Source: an uncultured Porphyromonadaceae bacterium
GTDB lineage: Bacteria > Bacteroidota > Bacteroidia > Bacteroidales > Muribaculaceae
Assembly (NCBI GenBank): GCA_900540625.1
Contig: UQGP01000034.1
Span: forward strand, 1 to 23,724
Reading direction: 5' to 3'
Length of the DNA: 23,724 nt
Under the pieces are notes generated by a model, which did no database searches, was not told the origin of the DNA, and worked only from the letters and a program-made list of their open reading frames with translations. The position numbers and the translations under genes are program-made. This document shows positions 7,947 to 16,247 of the stretch, in pieces; the first letter of the stretch is position 1, and each line of letters opens with the position of its first letter.

Positions 7947-10595
7947 ATGGCCAAGAACTCCAAGAGTGCCGCAATCGCATGCGCGATTACGCTGATGGCG
8001 CTGGCGGGATGTCACAGTGAAGACTTCCCCGGCGGCGATACCACAGGCAAGGGACAACTTGTCCCCGGCGTAGAGCTTAACACCGAAGTGATAGGCTCTA
8101 AAGCCTCGGCCCGAGGCGATGGTGACCTCACCATCAACGATCTTTCGCTAACTATAAAAAGTACAGACGGCTCATATTCCAAGACTTGGGCGTCCGTAGC
8201 CGATTATGACGGCAGCGAACTTTTCCCCATCGGAGCATACACGGTTAGTGCCGCTTACGGCGACCCGACTGAAGAAGGCTTCGAAAAACCTGCATACTTC
8301 GGCTCGGCTTCTGTGACCGTGGTCGAAAACGAGTCCACGCCCGTGTCGCTGACCGCCACACTTGCCAATGCGATGGTTTCGGTAGAATACACCGAGGCTT
8401 TCAAGAAATATATGACCTCGTGGGGCGCTGAAGTACATGCCGAAGGCGGCGATTACCTCTACATCGGCTCGGAGGAGACGCGCCCTTTGTACATCCGTAC
8501 GGGTGACGCAACTCTTTCCGTCGAATTTGTCAAGCCCGGAAAAACCGATAAGGTCAAATTGCAAGTGCTCAGCTTCAAAGCACAAGCACGCCACCACTAT
8601 CACGCCACCATTGACGTCAATAACGGAGGGGTGGGCGAAGCCGTGCTCAACATAACCTTTGACGATACCGTTTCTGAGGAAACCGTGGATATCGAACTGA
8701 GCGATGACCTGCTCAACGCTCCCGCTCCCACCGTTACGGCTGCCGCTGCATCGGTGCCCGACAGCGGAACGACTATGAACCACGTTGAAGGAACACCGTG
8801 GAGCACCCCGCTGAAACTCAATATCGTAGCACGTGCCGGCCTGAGCCGCGTCACCCTCACCACACAGAGCAAGTCGCTCGTAACAAGCCAGGGATGGCCC
8901 GCCGAAATCAACCTCGCCGCCGCTGACGAAGCCATGCAACAGCGCATGAAAGCCCTCGGATTTCAAAGCGTAGGCTTGTTTCGCAATCCCGATAAGATGG
9001 CCATCATAGACCTTACCGGCGTCATTCCTTATATTAAAGAGGTGTCCACGGACAACACCACCACCTTCGCCGTCAAAGTCGTTGACAAATACGGCAAGGC
9101 CAGCGAGGTATACACCTGGACCATAGACCTCGAGCCGCAGGTGGTTACCATCTCCGAGCCCTCGACATTATATATAGGACAGGACAAACTCGACCTGACT
9201 CTGACATATAACGGCGCTAATCCCCAAGAAAACGTCAAATTCCAGTACTTCAACGACCGTGGCACGTGGAGCGACCTCACCGCGACATCCGTCGTTGCCA
9301 AGACACGCGCCCGTTCTTCCGAAAAGAATTACGCAGTGACGCTGAAAGTACCCGCAGACAACAATGACCTGCAGATACGTGCCGTGAGCGGTACCAAGGT
9401 CAGCTCCACCCTCACCGTAAAACGCGCCGTACCCGCAGTGGAAGCATCAGCCGCCGATAAGGACGTTTGGGCCACCAAAGCATACGTCAAGGTAGTCAGC
9501 AAGGACGTCAATGCCTCGGCACTTGCTCCGCTTGTCAAGGTGTACGTCAGCACTGACGGCTCGATATATACCGCCGCAACCGCTTCGGTATCCAAAGACG
9601 ATGTACTTCTGGTCAAGGGCCTCAAAGCCGGAACGGCATATAAACTCCGTCTGAGCGCCGTGGCCGACCCGGACAAGGCATCCCCGGACATCGAATTCAC
9701 CACCGAGAACGCAACGGCATTGCCTAACGGCGATTTCGAGACGCTCACCGCCAATGTAACAGCAAAAGACATGCTCCAAGGCGGACAATGGTCAATCTCG
9801 GCAGGCGTATATTACGACAACAAGTTGAGCTATACCATCAGTGAACCAAGCGGGTGGGCCACGGTCAATGCCAAGACAGCAAGCACAAGCCACAAGACAC
9901 AGAACAGTTTCTTCGTTGTGCCCTCCACTTTCAATAGCACACTGACATGGCTCTCCACCGTGCCCAATATCAAGGTCTTGGGTACAGGCGGCGGCACCGA
10001 GACTCCCGACTCGTACAAAGGTTTTACGGCACAGCATGGCGAAAACGCTATGGTATTGCGCAATGTCGCTTGGGATGCCAACGGTACTCGTCCCGACAAA
10101 TGGAAGAAAGAGTTTGCCGGATCGGACGAATACTACGGACACAATGTCCCCGAAGTGTCGCAGCGCAGCGCAGGCAAGCTCTTCCTTGGCACATACACCT
10201 ACAACAACGGCTCCGAAACCTACAATCAAGGAGTGGCCTTTGCTTCGCGTCCTACATCCCTCAAAGGGTATTACACTTACACCAACGACCCCGGTGATAC
10301 AGCCGAAAAAGGCAAGGTTACGGTACAGGTACTTTCCGGCGAGACGATTATCGGTAGCGGCAGCGTGACACTCGGCGCCGTGGCCAAATACACCGCTTTT
10401 AATGTCCCGGTGACCTACCAGGCCAATGCAGGCAAGGCTACATCCATCCGCGTGATGATAACCTCGAGCACACATGCTTCGGACAATCAGGCCGCCGAGA
10501 CAGCCGCCATCAAAGTCTCCACCTTCAATTCGCGCTACGAGAGCGCAATGCATGGTGCGACACTCTGCGTAGACAACCTCTCACTGGCGTACTAA
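7947..10595 (+). CDS. DUF4493/PCMD-type surface lipoprotein (first of three)
   Basis: This 882-residue lipoprotein has lipobox ALAGC (Cys22) followed by HSED, an acidic patch suggesting outer-surface export. A DUF4493-type domain covers about 35-240 (LSLTIKSTDG, FPIGAYTVSAAYG, EKPAYFGS). A second Ig-like domain at about 280-395 is recognisably shared with the two downstream proteins. A fibronectin-III-like domain lies at about 497-587 (GLKAGTAYKLRLSA). A C-terminal domain of the PCMD (putative carbohydrate metabolism) kind covers about 593-882, with NGDFE at its start, FASRPTSLKGYYTY in its core and LCVDNLSLAY at its end. ATG 7947 is preferred to TTG 7938 because it gives a normal N-region. 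The next gene starts 35 nt on. A surface binding or structural role is inferred; no catalytic motif is seen. Confidence 0.85.
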   Translation: MAKNSKSAAIACAITLMALAGCHSEDFPGGDTTGKGQLVPGVELNTEVIGSKASARGDGDLTINDLSLTIKSTDGSYSKTWASVADYDGSELFPIGAYTVSAAYGDPTEEGFEKPAYFGSASVTVVENESTPVSLTATLANAMVSVEYTEAFKKYMTSWGAEVHAEGGDYLYIGSEETRPLYIRTGDATLSVEFVKPGKTDKVKLQVLSFKAQARHHYHATIDVNNGGVGEAVLNITFDDTVSEETVDIELSDDLLNAPAPTVTAAAASVPDSGTTMNHVEGTPWSTPLKLNIVARAGLSRVTLTTQSKSLVTSQGWPAEINLAAADEAMQQRMKALGFQSVGLFRNPDKMAIIDLTGVIPYIKEVSTDNTTTFAVKVVDKYGKASEVYTWTIDLEPQVVTISEPSTLYIGQDKLDLTLTYNGANPQENVKFQYFNDRGTWSDLTATSVVAKTRARSSEKNYAVTLKVPADNNDLQIRAVSGTKVSSTLTVKRAVPAVEASAADKDVWATKAYVKVVSKDVNASALAPLVKVYVSTDGSIYTAATASVSKDDVLLVKGLKAGTAYKLRLSAVADPDKASPDIEFTTENATALPNGDFETLTANVTAKDMLQGGQWSISAGVYYDNKLSYTISEPSGWATVNAKTASTSHKTQNSFFVVPSTFNSTLTWLSTVPNIKVLGTGGGTETPDSYKGFTAQHGENAMVLRNVAWDANGTRPDKWKKEFAGSDEYYGHNVPEVSQRSAGKLFLGTYTYNNGSETYNQGVAFASRPTSLKGYYTYTNDPGDTAEKGKVTVQVLSGETIIGSGSVTLGAVAKYTAFNVPVTYQANAGKATSIRVMITSSTHASDNQAAETAAIKVSTFNSRYESAMHGATLCVDNLSLAY

Positions 10596-10630
10596 AATAG
10601 CCCTCTAACACATTCAAACGCAAGACAACA

Positions 10631-11908
10631 ATGAAAAGCAAAATATTGTCCCTGCTGACGATAGCAGTATTTGGCCTGGGTATGACCGCGTGTCACGACG
10701 AAGTCAAGCCTACGCCCTCCGACCAAAAAGGCCAGGTCAGCATGCGCTCTATGGGCGTAGACATCGACAACGCCGAGAAGGTCATCAACACCAGTGCCCG
10801 AGCAACGGTGGACCTCTCCGACTTTATAATAAAGATTTACGACAGCAAAAACGCCTTAGTGAACACCTGGAAATACGCCGAGATGCCCGAGCTGTTCTCG
10901 TTGCCCGTAGGCTCGTACCGCGTAGATATCTACAGCCACGAAGTACAGAAGGCCGAATGGGAGCATCCATACTTTACCGGCTCTAAGGATTTCACTATCA
11001 CTGACGGTAATATCACCGAAATAGGTATTGTCACCTGCAAGCTTTCCAACATCAAGGTAACCATCAAATTTGACTCGTCGCTGCTCAAGTATCTGACCGA
11101 CGATGCCAAAGTTACCGTCATTGCCAATGACGAAGGTTCATTGGTATTCACGCCCAAGGAAACCCGTTCGGGATACTTCGAGGCTCTGAAAGGAAGCAGC
11201 ACGCTCGTTGCCGAATTTGCCGGCACCGTTAACGGCAAGTACAAGACTATGCGTCACGTCATTACCGACGTCGAGGCAGGCCAGCACCGTATCATCACCT
11301 TCACGGTCAAGACCGGCAAGCCTGATAAGCCCGATGAAGACGGACAAATCGTCATTGACAGCGGTATATATCTCGATGTGGAAGTCGTAGACGAAAATCT
11401 TACCGGGAATATCACCATAGGAGAAGACAATATTCCGGACGATGACCGTCCCGGTGGCGAAGACGGCGGAGAAGATCCCAATCCTCCGACACCTCCCACC
11501 CCCGGCGAGGATACGGATGCCATTAAGGTCTCCAGCGAAACCCTGAGCTTTGATAAGGTCAACGACGTAGCCACTACGACAACCGGCATCGTCCTCATCG
11601 AGGCCAAGAACGGCATACAACACTTTATAGTCAAGATAGCCTCCGACAACGAAAACTTTGTCAATTCGGTCAAGGACTTAATGCCCATCGAATTTGACCT
11701 CGCATATCCCGGCGACAACGCCGAGGCTTTCGAGTCACTGGGCTTCCCAACGGGAGACAAGGTTATCAATGCCACCAATCTTACTTTTGACATCAGCCAG
11801 TTCATACCGCTGCTGTCGGCATTCCCGGGCAACCATACCTTCACGCTCAATCTTACCGACAACAAGTCTGTCAATAAGATTGTCTCCCTGAAATTCATTG
11901 CCAAATAA
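10631..11908 (+). CDS. DUF4493 surface lipoprotein, short form (second of three)
   Basis: This 425-residue lipoprotein has lipobox GMTAC (Cys21), followed by HDE. The DUF4493 domain, about 60-225, is the clearest of the three: FIIKIYDSKN, WKYAEMPELFSLPVGSYRV, EHPYFTGSKDFTI, CKLSNIKVTIKF and PKETRSGYFEA. A linker rich in Asp, Glu, Gly and Pro (about 269-296, including PNPPTPPTPG) leads to the shared second domain at about 300-425. That domain includes EAFESLGFPTGD and LTFDISQFIPLL, after which the protein ends. It therefore lacks the FN3-like and PCMD-like parts of its neighbours. The gaps are 35 nt upstream and 24 nt downstream, so it is in the same operon. It may be a partner or minor subunit of the two long proteins (inference). 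Confidence 0.87.
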   Translation: MKSKILSLLTIAVFGLGMTACHDEVKPTPSDQKGQVSMRSMGVDIDNAEKVINTSARATVDLSDFIIKIYDSKNALVNTWKYAEMPELFSLPVGSYRVDIYSHEVQKAEWEHPYFTGSKDFTITDGNITEIGIVTCKLSNIKVTIKFDSSLLKYLTDDAKVTVIANDEGSLVFTPKETRSGYFEALKGSSTLVAEFAGTVNGKYKTMRHVITDVEAGQHRIITFTVKTGKPDKPDEDGQIVIDSGIYLDVEVVDENLTGNITIGEDNIPDDDRPGGEDGGEDPNPPTPPTPGEDTDAIKVSSETLSFDKVNDVATTTTGIVLIEAKNGIQHFIVKIASDNENFVNSVKDLMPIEFDLAYPGDNAEAFESLGFPTGDKVINATNLTFDISQFIPLLSAFPGNHTFTLNLTDNKSVNKIVSLKFIAK

Positions 11909-11932
11909 CAACTGTCCCAAATACACACCGTC

Positions 11933-14080
11933 ATGAAAAAGAATATTACAATGCTTGGCGCCGTGCTCGTACTTGCGACAACACTCACGGCATGCCATGA
12001 TGAATTAGGCAACCTTGAAGGTCAAGGCACCGTCTATCTGACCACTAAAATAAATTCGGACGTCAAGGTGCAGTCCCGTGGCGACGTTTCCGATTACGCA
12101 GATAACTGTCTGATATACATCTCCAACAAGAAAGGACTTGTACGCCGATACAAAGGCATAAGCGAAGTGCCGTCCGACGGCATACAACTGGTAAGTGACC
12201 ACTATATCGCCGAAGGCTGGGCCGGAGACAGCGTCTCGGCGTCTTTCGAACACAAGTGGTTCAAGGGTCGTACCGAGTTCGAAGTCACCAATGGCGCAAC
12301 CACCAAGGTCGACCTTACCTGCTCCATAGCCAATGTCCTCGCTTCGGTCAACTACGCTGCCGAAGTCGGCGAAATACTTACCGACTACAAGATGACTGTA
12401 GGCCACAGCAAAGGCACCCTCGACTTCGAGGCAGGCGAAAAACGTGCCGGCTACTTTATGATGCCCTCCAAGGACAAAGACCTCAAATGGACTTTCACCG
12501 GCAAATTGGCCAACGGCGACACCTATACACGCGAAGGTGTCATCAAAGACGCCAAGCCAGCAACGCAATATGTCCTCAATGTCAAGTACACCGGCCATGA
12601 CGATCCCATCGGCGGCGGATACTTCGTCATCGAAATTGACGAACATGCCGTCGAAGTCAATGATGTGGTGGTCATCACCCTTGCGCCCGAAATCGAAGGC
12701 TACGACTTTGATATCTCCCAACCCGTGGCCGGCGAACCGGGCAACGTGAAACGCACCTCGCTGTACATCACCGCTGCCGGAGCGCTTACAGGTCTTCAGT
12801 TGTCTTCGCCCATTATCGGCGGCATCAACGGCGTAGGCGGTAGCGATGTCGACCTCTTCAAAATGAGCGATGCTATCAAGCAGGCCCTCAATGCCGGAGG
12901 TATCAACTACAACTACAACTATGATGCGGACGAAGATGTCTCGTGGATAAAAATCAATTTTGAGACCTCGCTACTCAACACCCTCAAAGAAGGCGAATAC
13001 GCGGTCAATATCACCGCTACCGACGCCAACGGCGAGACAAGCACCGGTACTCTCAAATTCAACATCACGAGCGCTCCCGTAGCTGCCGCAGCCACCGTAG
13101 CTGCCGAGATTTGGCCCACAACAGCCACCATTTACGGTAATATCCTCAAGGACGGTGCTACAACGCCCACCCTCGTATATCGCGCCAAGGGCGCTGCTGC
13201 ATGGACTACTGCAGCTACCACAACTTCCGGCACCAAGCTCACCGCAGCTCTTTCGGGCCTGACACCCGGCACCACTTACGAGTATGCAGCGCAGAGCGGC
13301 GACTACACTTCGGCAATCCTGACATTCACCACCGAGGCAGCCCAGCAGCTTGTCAACGGCGGATTCGAAGGATGGACCACTTCCAAGGCTCCGTATTTGA
13401 TGTATGCCGAAGGTCAGGAAATGTGGTGGGATAGCGGTAACCACGGCTCGGCTACCATGAGTAAGAATATCACCACTCCCGACAGTGATGTCAAGGTCGA
13501 AGGCAATTACAGCGCCAAACTTGCATCGCAATTTGTCGGCGTCGGCGCCATAGGCAAATTTGCAGCCGGTAATGCCTTCGTTGGCAAGTATATCGCCACC
13601 GAAGGTACGGACGGTGTCCTCGGCTGGGGTCGCAGCTTCGGCTCGCGTCCTAAGGCTCTCAAGGGCTACATCAAGTATGCTCCCGGAACCATCCAGTACA
13701 TCGGCGATGGCGCTCCGTCGTCCATAGCCAAGGGCGATCCCGACACCGGTATCATATACATTGCACTGCTCACCAACCACACCGAGACATATTCGTCCAA
13801 GAACGGTTCGGGTACATACCCCGTAATCGTCAAGACCAAGAAGAGCGAACGCCAGCTCTTTGACAAGAACGCCTCGAATGTCATCGCTTACGGCGAGAAG
13901 ATTTTCACCGAGGCCACAGCCGGCAACGGAATGGTGGAATTCGAAATACCTCTGACTTACTTCAAATCGGATGTCAAGGTTTCGAACATCATGATTGTAT
14001 GCTCGGCCAGCCGTTACGGCGACTTCTTCACCGGCGGTGTTTCGACAATGTGGATTGACAATTTCCAGCTTGTGTATTAA
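11933..14080 (+). CDS. DUF4493/PCMD-type surface lipoprotein (third of three)
   Basis: This 715-residue lipoprotein has lipobox TLTAC (Cys21) followed by HDEL. The DUF4493-type domain, about 28-240, is divergent but keeps the frame (CSIANVLASVNY, GTLDFEAGEKRAGYF). The shared second domain lies at about 270-378 (ALTGLQLSSPIIGG, EGEYAVNITATDANGE). An FN3-like domain at about 382-468 contains SGLTPGTTYEYAAQSG. The C-terminal PCMD-like domain at about 472-715 opens NGGFEGW and shows the hallmarks MWWDSGNHGS, GKFAAGNAFVGKY and RSFGSRPKALKGYIKY, ending MWIDNFQLVY. The tryptophan-rich, cellulose-binding-like look fits glycan binding, but that is inference. It is the last gene of the operon, with a strong hairpin 24 bases after its stop. 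Confidence 0.88.
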   Translation: MKKNITMLGAVLVLATTLTACHDELGNLEGQGTVYLTTKINSDVKVQSRGDVSDYADNCLIYISNKKGLVRRYKGISEVPSDGIQLVSDHYIAEGWAGDSVSASFEHKWFKGRTEFEVTNGATTKVDLTCSIANVLASVNYAAEVGEILTDYKMTVGHSKGTLDFEAGEKRAGYFMMPSKDKDLKWTFTGKLANGDTYTREGVIKDAKPATQYVLNVKYTGHDDPIGGGYFVIEIDEHAVEVNDVVVITLAPEIEGYDFDISQPVAGEPGNVKRTSLYITAAGALTGLQLSSPIIGGINGVGGSDVDLFKMSDAIKQALNAGGINYNYNYDADEDVSWIKINFETSLLNTLKEGEYAVNITATDANGETSTGTLKFNITSAPVAAAATVAAEIWPTTATIYGNILKDGATTPTLVYRAKGAAAWTTAATTTSGTKLTAALSGLTPGTTYEYAAQSGDYTSAILTFTTEAAQQLVNGGFEGWTTSKAPYLMYAEGQEMWWDSGNHGSATMSKNITTPDSDVKVEGNYSAKLASQFVGVGAIGKFAAGNAFVGKYIATEGTDGVLGWGRSFGSRPKALKGYIKYAPGTIQYIGDGAPSSIAKGDPDTGIIYIALLTNHTETYSSKNGSGTYPVIVKTKKSERQLFDKNASNVIAYGEKIFTEATAGNGMVEFEIPLTYFKSDVKVSNIMIVCSASRYGDFFTGGVSTMWIDNFQLVY

Positions 14081-14104
14081 TCCTATCTTAACATAACCTG
14101 CAAC

Positions 14105-14135
14105 GGGGGACGGCATCGCAATTGTGCCGTCCCCC
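14105..14135 (+). terminator. terminator of the DUF4493 operon
   Basis: GGGGGACGGCA (14105-14115) and TGCCGTCCCCC (14125-14135) form a perfect 11-bp GC-rich stem with a 9-nt loop, followed by ATTTGTT. It starts 24 bases past the last operon stop. Confidence 0.8.
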
Positions 14136-14175
14136 ATTTGTTAGATGGACTTCGAGTGCGTCGAAGACACGGAAA

Positions 14176-14229
14176 ACATCGAGAGCCCGGAATTCTCAGG
14201 CGATTCTGAGGATTCCGGGCTCTCGATGT
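14176..14229 (-). terminator. very long hairpin terminator of the AraC-family gene
   Basis: Positions 14176-14199 and 14206-14229 form a 24-bp stem with one mismatch or wobble and a 6-nt loop. Its outer 18 bp are perfect. The minus strand continues GTTTTCC, a short U-run suited to a terminator for the AraC-family gene. Outer AAGACAC (14164-14170) and GTGTCTT (14244-14250) can pair too, and the latter overlaps the gene's stop codon. Confidence 0.7.
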
Positions 14230-14248
14230 CTGATGACTTTACGGTGTC

Positions 14249-15142
14249 TTAGGCCGCGCGGAATTGGGTGGGTGTCTTGCCGGTAAGGCGCTTGAAGAAG
14301 CGTACAAAATGCTGCGGATACTCAAATCCGAGGCGCTCGCTGATCTGCGATACCGTAAGCGACAAGTCGTTGAGCAATTCCTTGGCATGAGCCAGCAGAT
14401 GCTCGGCTATGAATGTCTGAGCGGTGATGCCGGTCTCGGCTTTCACCAATTCGCCGAAGTATCCGGGCGAGAGGCAGCATTTGTCTGCGAACATTGCCAC
14501 GGTGGGTATGCCGCCGGTTTCCGCTTCATTGGCGATGTACTCGTTGAGCATATCTTCGAAACGGCGTACCGTGCTGTGATTGATTTCTTCGCGCGTGATG
14601 AATTGGCGCTCGTAGAAGCGTAAGCAGTAGTTCAACAGCACCTCTATATTGGACACGATGAGTCGCCGCGAATGGCGGTCGATGGCGTGGTGCATCTCTT
14701 GCCGAATGATGGCCAGTACCGAACGGACTATCTCGACTTCGCCGGCTGACAGGTGCAGCGCCTCATTGCTGTTGTACGAAAAGAACCCGTATTTGGACAT
14801 CTCGCGTCCCAGCGAGGTCCGTGCCAAAAAATCTGGATGGAAAACGATGGCCGTCCACTTGGGCGTAGACACGCCCGGCGCCGGCTCGACAGACACCACT
14901 TGCCCCGGGGCAAAAGAGGTGATGGTCATTTCGTCGAAATCGTACTTGGTGCGCCCGTACGTGATTTGGCAGCCCTTGTTTTCCTTGAGAAACAGGGCAT
15001 ATAGGCCGTAGTGGTACGTGGCGGCCTGAATGGCATGGGGACGGTCGTAGCGCACTACCGACACCAACGGGTGCAACGTCTCAAAGCCGTAATACTCGTT
15101 AAAATGCTCGACTGTGTCGAAGTAAATATCTTTCTTTTTCAT
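14249..15142 (-). CDS. AraC-family transcriptional regulator
   Basis: This 297-residue regulator has a C-terminal AraC/XylS DNA-binding domain at about 190-297. Its two helix-turn-helices show as VAMFADKCCLSPGYFGELVKAETG and LTVSQISERLGFEYPQHFVRFFKRLTGKTP, ending PTQFRAA. The N-terminal part, about 40-120, has the strand pattern of a cupin-type sensing domain (ITYGRTKYDFDEMTITSFAPGQ), with no recognisable ligand motif. It is convergent with the DUF4493 operon and lies downstream of the men operon on the same strand, but a hairpin at the menE end and its own promoter box suggest independent expression. Its target is unknown; neither neighbour is proven to be regulated by it. Confidence 0.93.
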   Translation of the reverse strand: MKKKDIYFDTVEHFNEYYGFETLHPLVSVVRYDRPHAIQAATYHYGLYALFLKENKGCQITYGRTKYDFDEMTITSFAPGQVVSVEPAPGVSTPKWTAIVFHPDFLARTSLGREMSKYGFFSYNSNEALHLSAGEVEIVRSVLAIIRQEMHHAIDRHSRRLIVSNIEVLLNYCLRFYERQFITREEINHSTVRRFEDMLNEYIANEAETGGIPTVAMFADKCCLSPGYFGELVKAETGITAQTFIAEHLLAHAKELLNDLSLTVSQISERLGFEYPQHFVRFFKRLTGKTPTQFRAA

Positions 15143-15164
15143 CTGTGTCCGGATTTGTTCGGTG

Positions 15165-15172
15165 CAAATTTA
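15165..15172 (-). promoter_or_regulatory. -7 box of the AraC-family gene
   Basis: The minus strand reads TAAATTTG, matching TAnnTTTG, 22 bp upstream of the start codon. No good TTTG lies at the -33 distance. The leader would be very short, about 15 nt. Confidence 0.4.
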
Positions 15173-15216
15173 GTCTGAACTTTTGGCGCGTTTCATACCT
15201 TTTTTGATTGGATAAT

Positions 15217-15240
15217 GCCCACAATTACGGAATTGTGGGC
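15217..15240 (-). terminator. hairpin spanning the menE stop codon
   Basis: GCCCACAATT (15217-15226) and AATTGTGGGC (15231-15240) form a perfect 10-bp stem with a 4-nt loop (ACGG). The menE stop (15225-15227) lies inside the structure. On the minus strand the following bases are ATTATCCAATC, with no U-run, so it may be an mRNA-end stabiliser as much as a terminator. Confidence 0.5.
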
Positions 15241-16205
15241 TGCATGTCGCGTTGTGGCGGGATGTCGCGTATGACTTTGCCTGAAGCGGTGCGGCGCAAG
15301 TGCGTCTCGGCGTAGATGTATCGCGGCCGTTGCCGACGGTCTTCGATGTGCGTCAACGCGTCGCGGATCGTCGGAACAAGGTCGGCAGTGCCTTCGACGA
15401 CGATGGCGACAGCCGAACCCCATTGCGCATCGGGTACGCCTACAATATAAAATGTCAGGTCATCGGGCAGCAGCGGCGCCAGCGTGCGTTCCAATACCTC
15501 GGGGCATATCTTCAACCCCGCCGAATTGATGATATTGTCGGCACGCCCTTGCCATCGGAATTCGATGGGCGAGACTATAGATACAATGTCATTGGTGACT
15601 ACGCGTCGTATGCTCAGATGCGGAATGTCGGCAGTCAGACACCCTCGATGGTCTGTAGCAAAGCGCGTATCCCCGGCGATGGCGTGGAATGTGGCGCTGT
15701 CGTCTGCAATGTCGGCCAGGGCTATATGGCTGCACGTCTCGGTCATTCCGTAGGTGATGTAGCCGTGTATCCCGGCATGCACAAGCGCGTGTCTTCGGGC
15801 TTCGGACAACGGGGCACCGCCTACGATGACACTCCGTATGCGCTGCCCGGCATCGGGTATTGCGACCAATGCCTCAACTTGCGACGGTACTATCGCCAAT
15901 AGGTCGATATGTCCGGCTTCGCCGAAGAAATCCGGGGTATTTGAAGGCGTCGGCGTCACTATGCGGCATCCGGCTTCGTGGGCGCGTACTGCCATCATTC
16001 GTGCCGCGATGTAGTCGAAAGGCAGCGGCACCGATACCGTCGAGTCTGCCGTAATACCGAAAAATGTATTGGTGACGCGTGCCGATGCACGCATATCATT
16101 CTTGGACAGCGCAATGGGCTTGGGCGTACCCGTCGACCCGGAGGTATGGCATAAGACGGTGTCGTTGTCGTCAAGCCATAAGCGCATGAATTCAGAGTAA
16201 GTCAT
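15225..16205 (-). CDS. menE: o-succinylbenzoate--CoA ligase (AMP-binding), short form
   Basis: MenE adenylates o-succinylbenzoate and transfers it to CoA in menaquinone synthesis. ANL-superfamily motifs are all visible: the phosphate loop TSGSTGTPKP at 21-30, YGMTETC at 152-158, the hinge GRADNIINSAGLKI at about 220-233 and the C-terminal catalytic Lys310 in TASGKVIRD. At 326 residues it is much shorter than the 450-490 of enterobacterial or Bacillus MenE. The part before the P-loop is only 20 residues, so the N-terminal subdomain is missing. I recall short forms as common in Bacteroidetes, and the full motif set argues for activity. It is the last gene of the men operon, 42 nt after menC. 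Confidence 0.92.
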   Translation of the reverse strand: MTYSEFMRLWLDDNDTVLCHTSGSTGTPKPIALSKNDMRASARVTNTFFGITADSTVSVPLPFDYIAARMMAVRAHEAGCRIVTPTPSNTPDFFGEAGHIDLLAIVPSQVEALVAIPDAGQRIRSVIVGGAPLSEARRHALVHAGIHGYITYGMTETCSHIALADIADDSATFHAIAGDTRFATDHRGCLTADIPHLSIRRVVTNDIVSIVSPIEFRWQGRADNIINSAGLKICPEVLERTLAPLLPDDLTFYIVGVPDAQWGSAVAIVVEGTADLVPTIRDALTHIEDRRQRPRYIYAETHLRRTASGKVIRDIPPQRDMQPTIP

Positions 16206-16247
16206 AGCGGCATAAATTGGTCGGTCATAGCGATATATATGCGTAGG

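Noticed and set aside
13081..13330. Ala/Thr-rich repetitive coding stretch in the third DUF4493 gene as a DNA repeat array
   Set aside because: No fixed period is present; the bias comes from an FN3-like domain rich in Ala and Thr.
12971..14137. 388-codon minus-strand frame opposite the third DUF4493 gene
   Set aside because: The plus strand has a signal peptide, recognisable domains and a terminator; the antisense translation is Gly/Val-rich noise.
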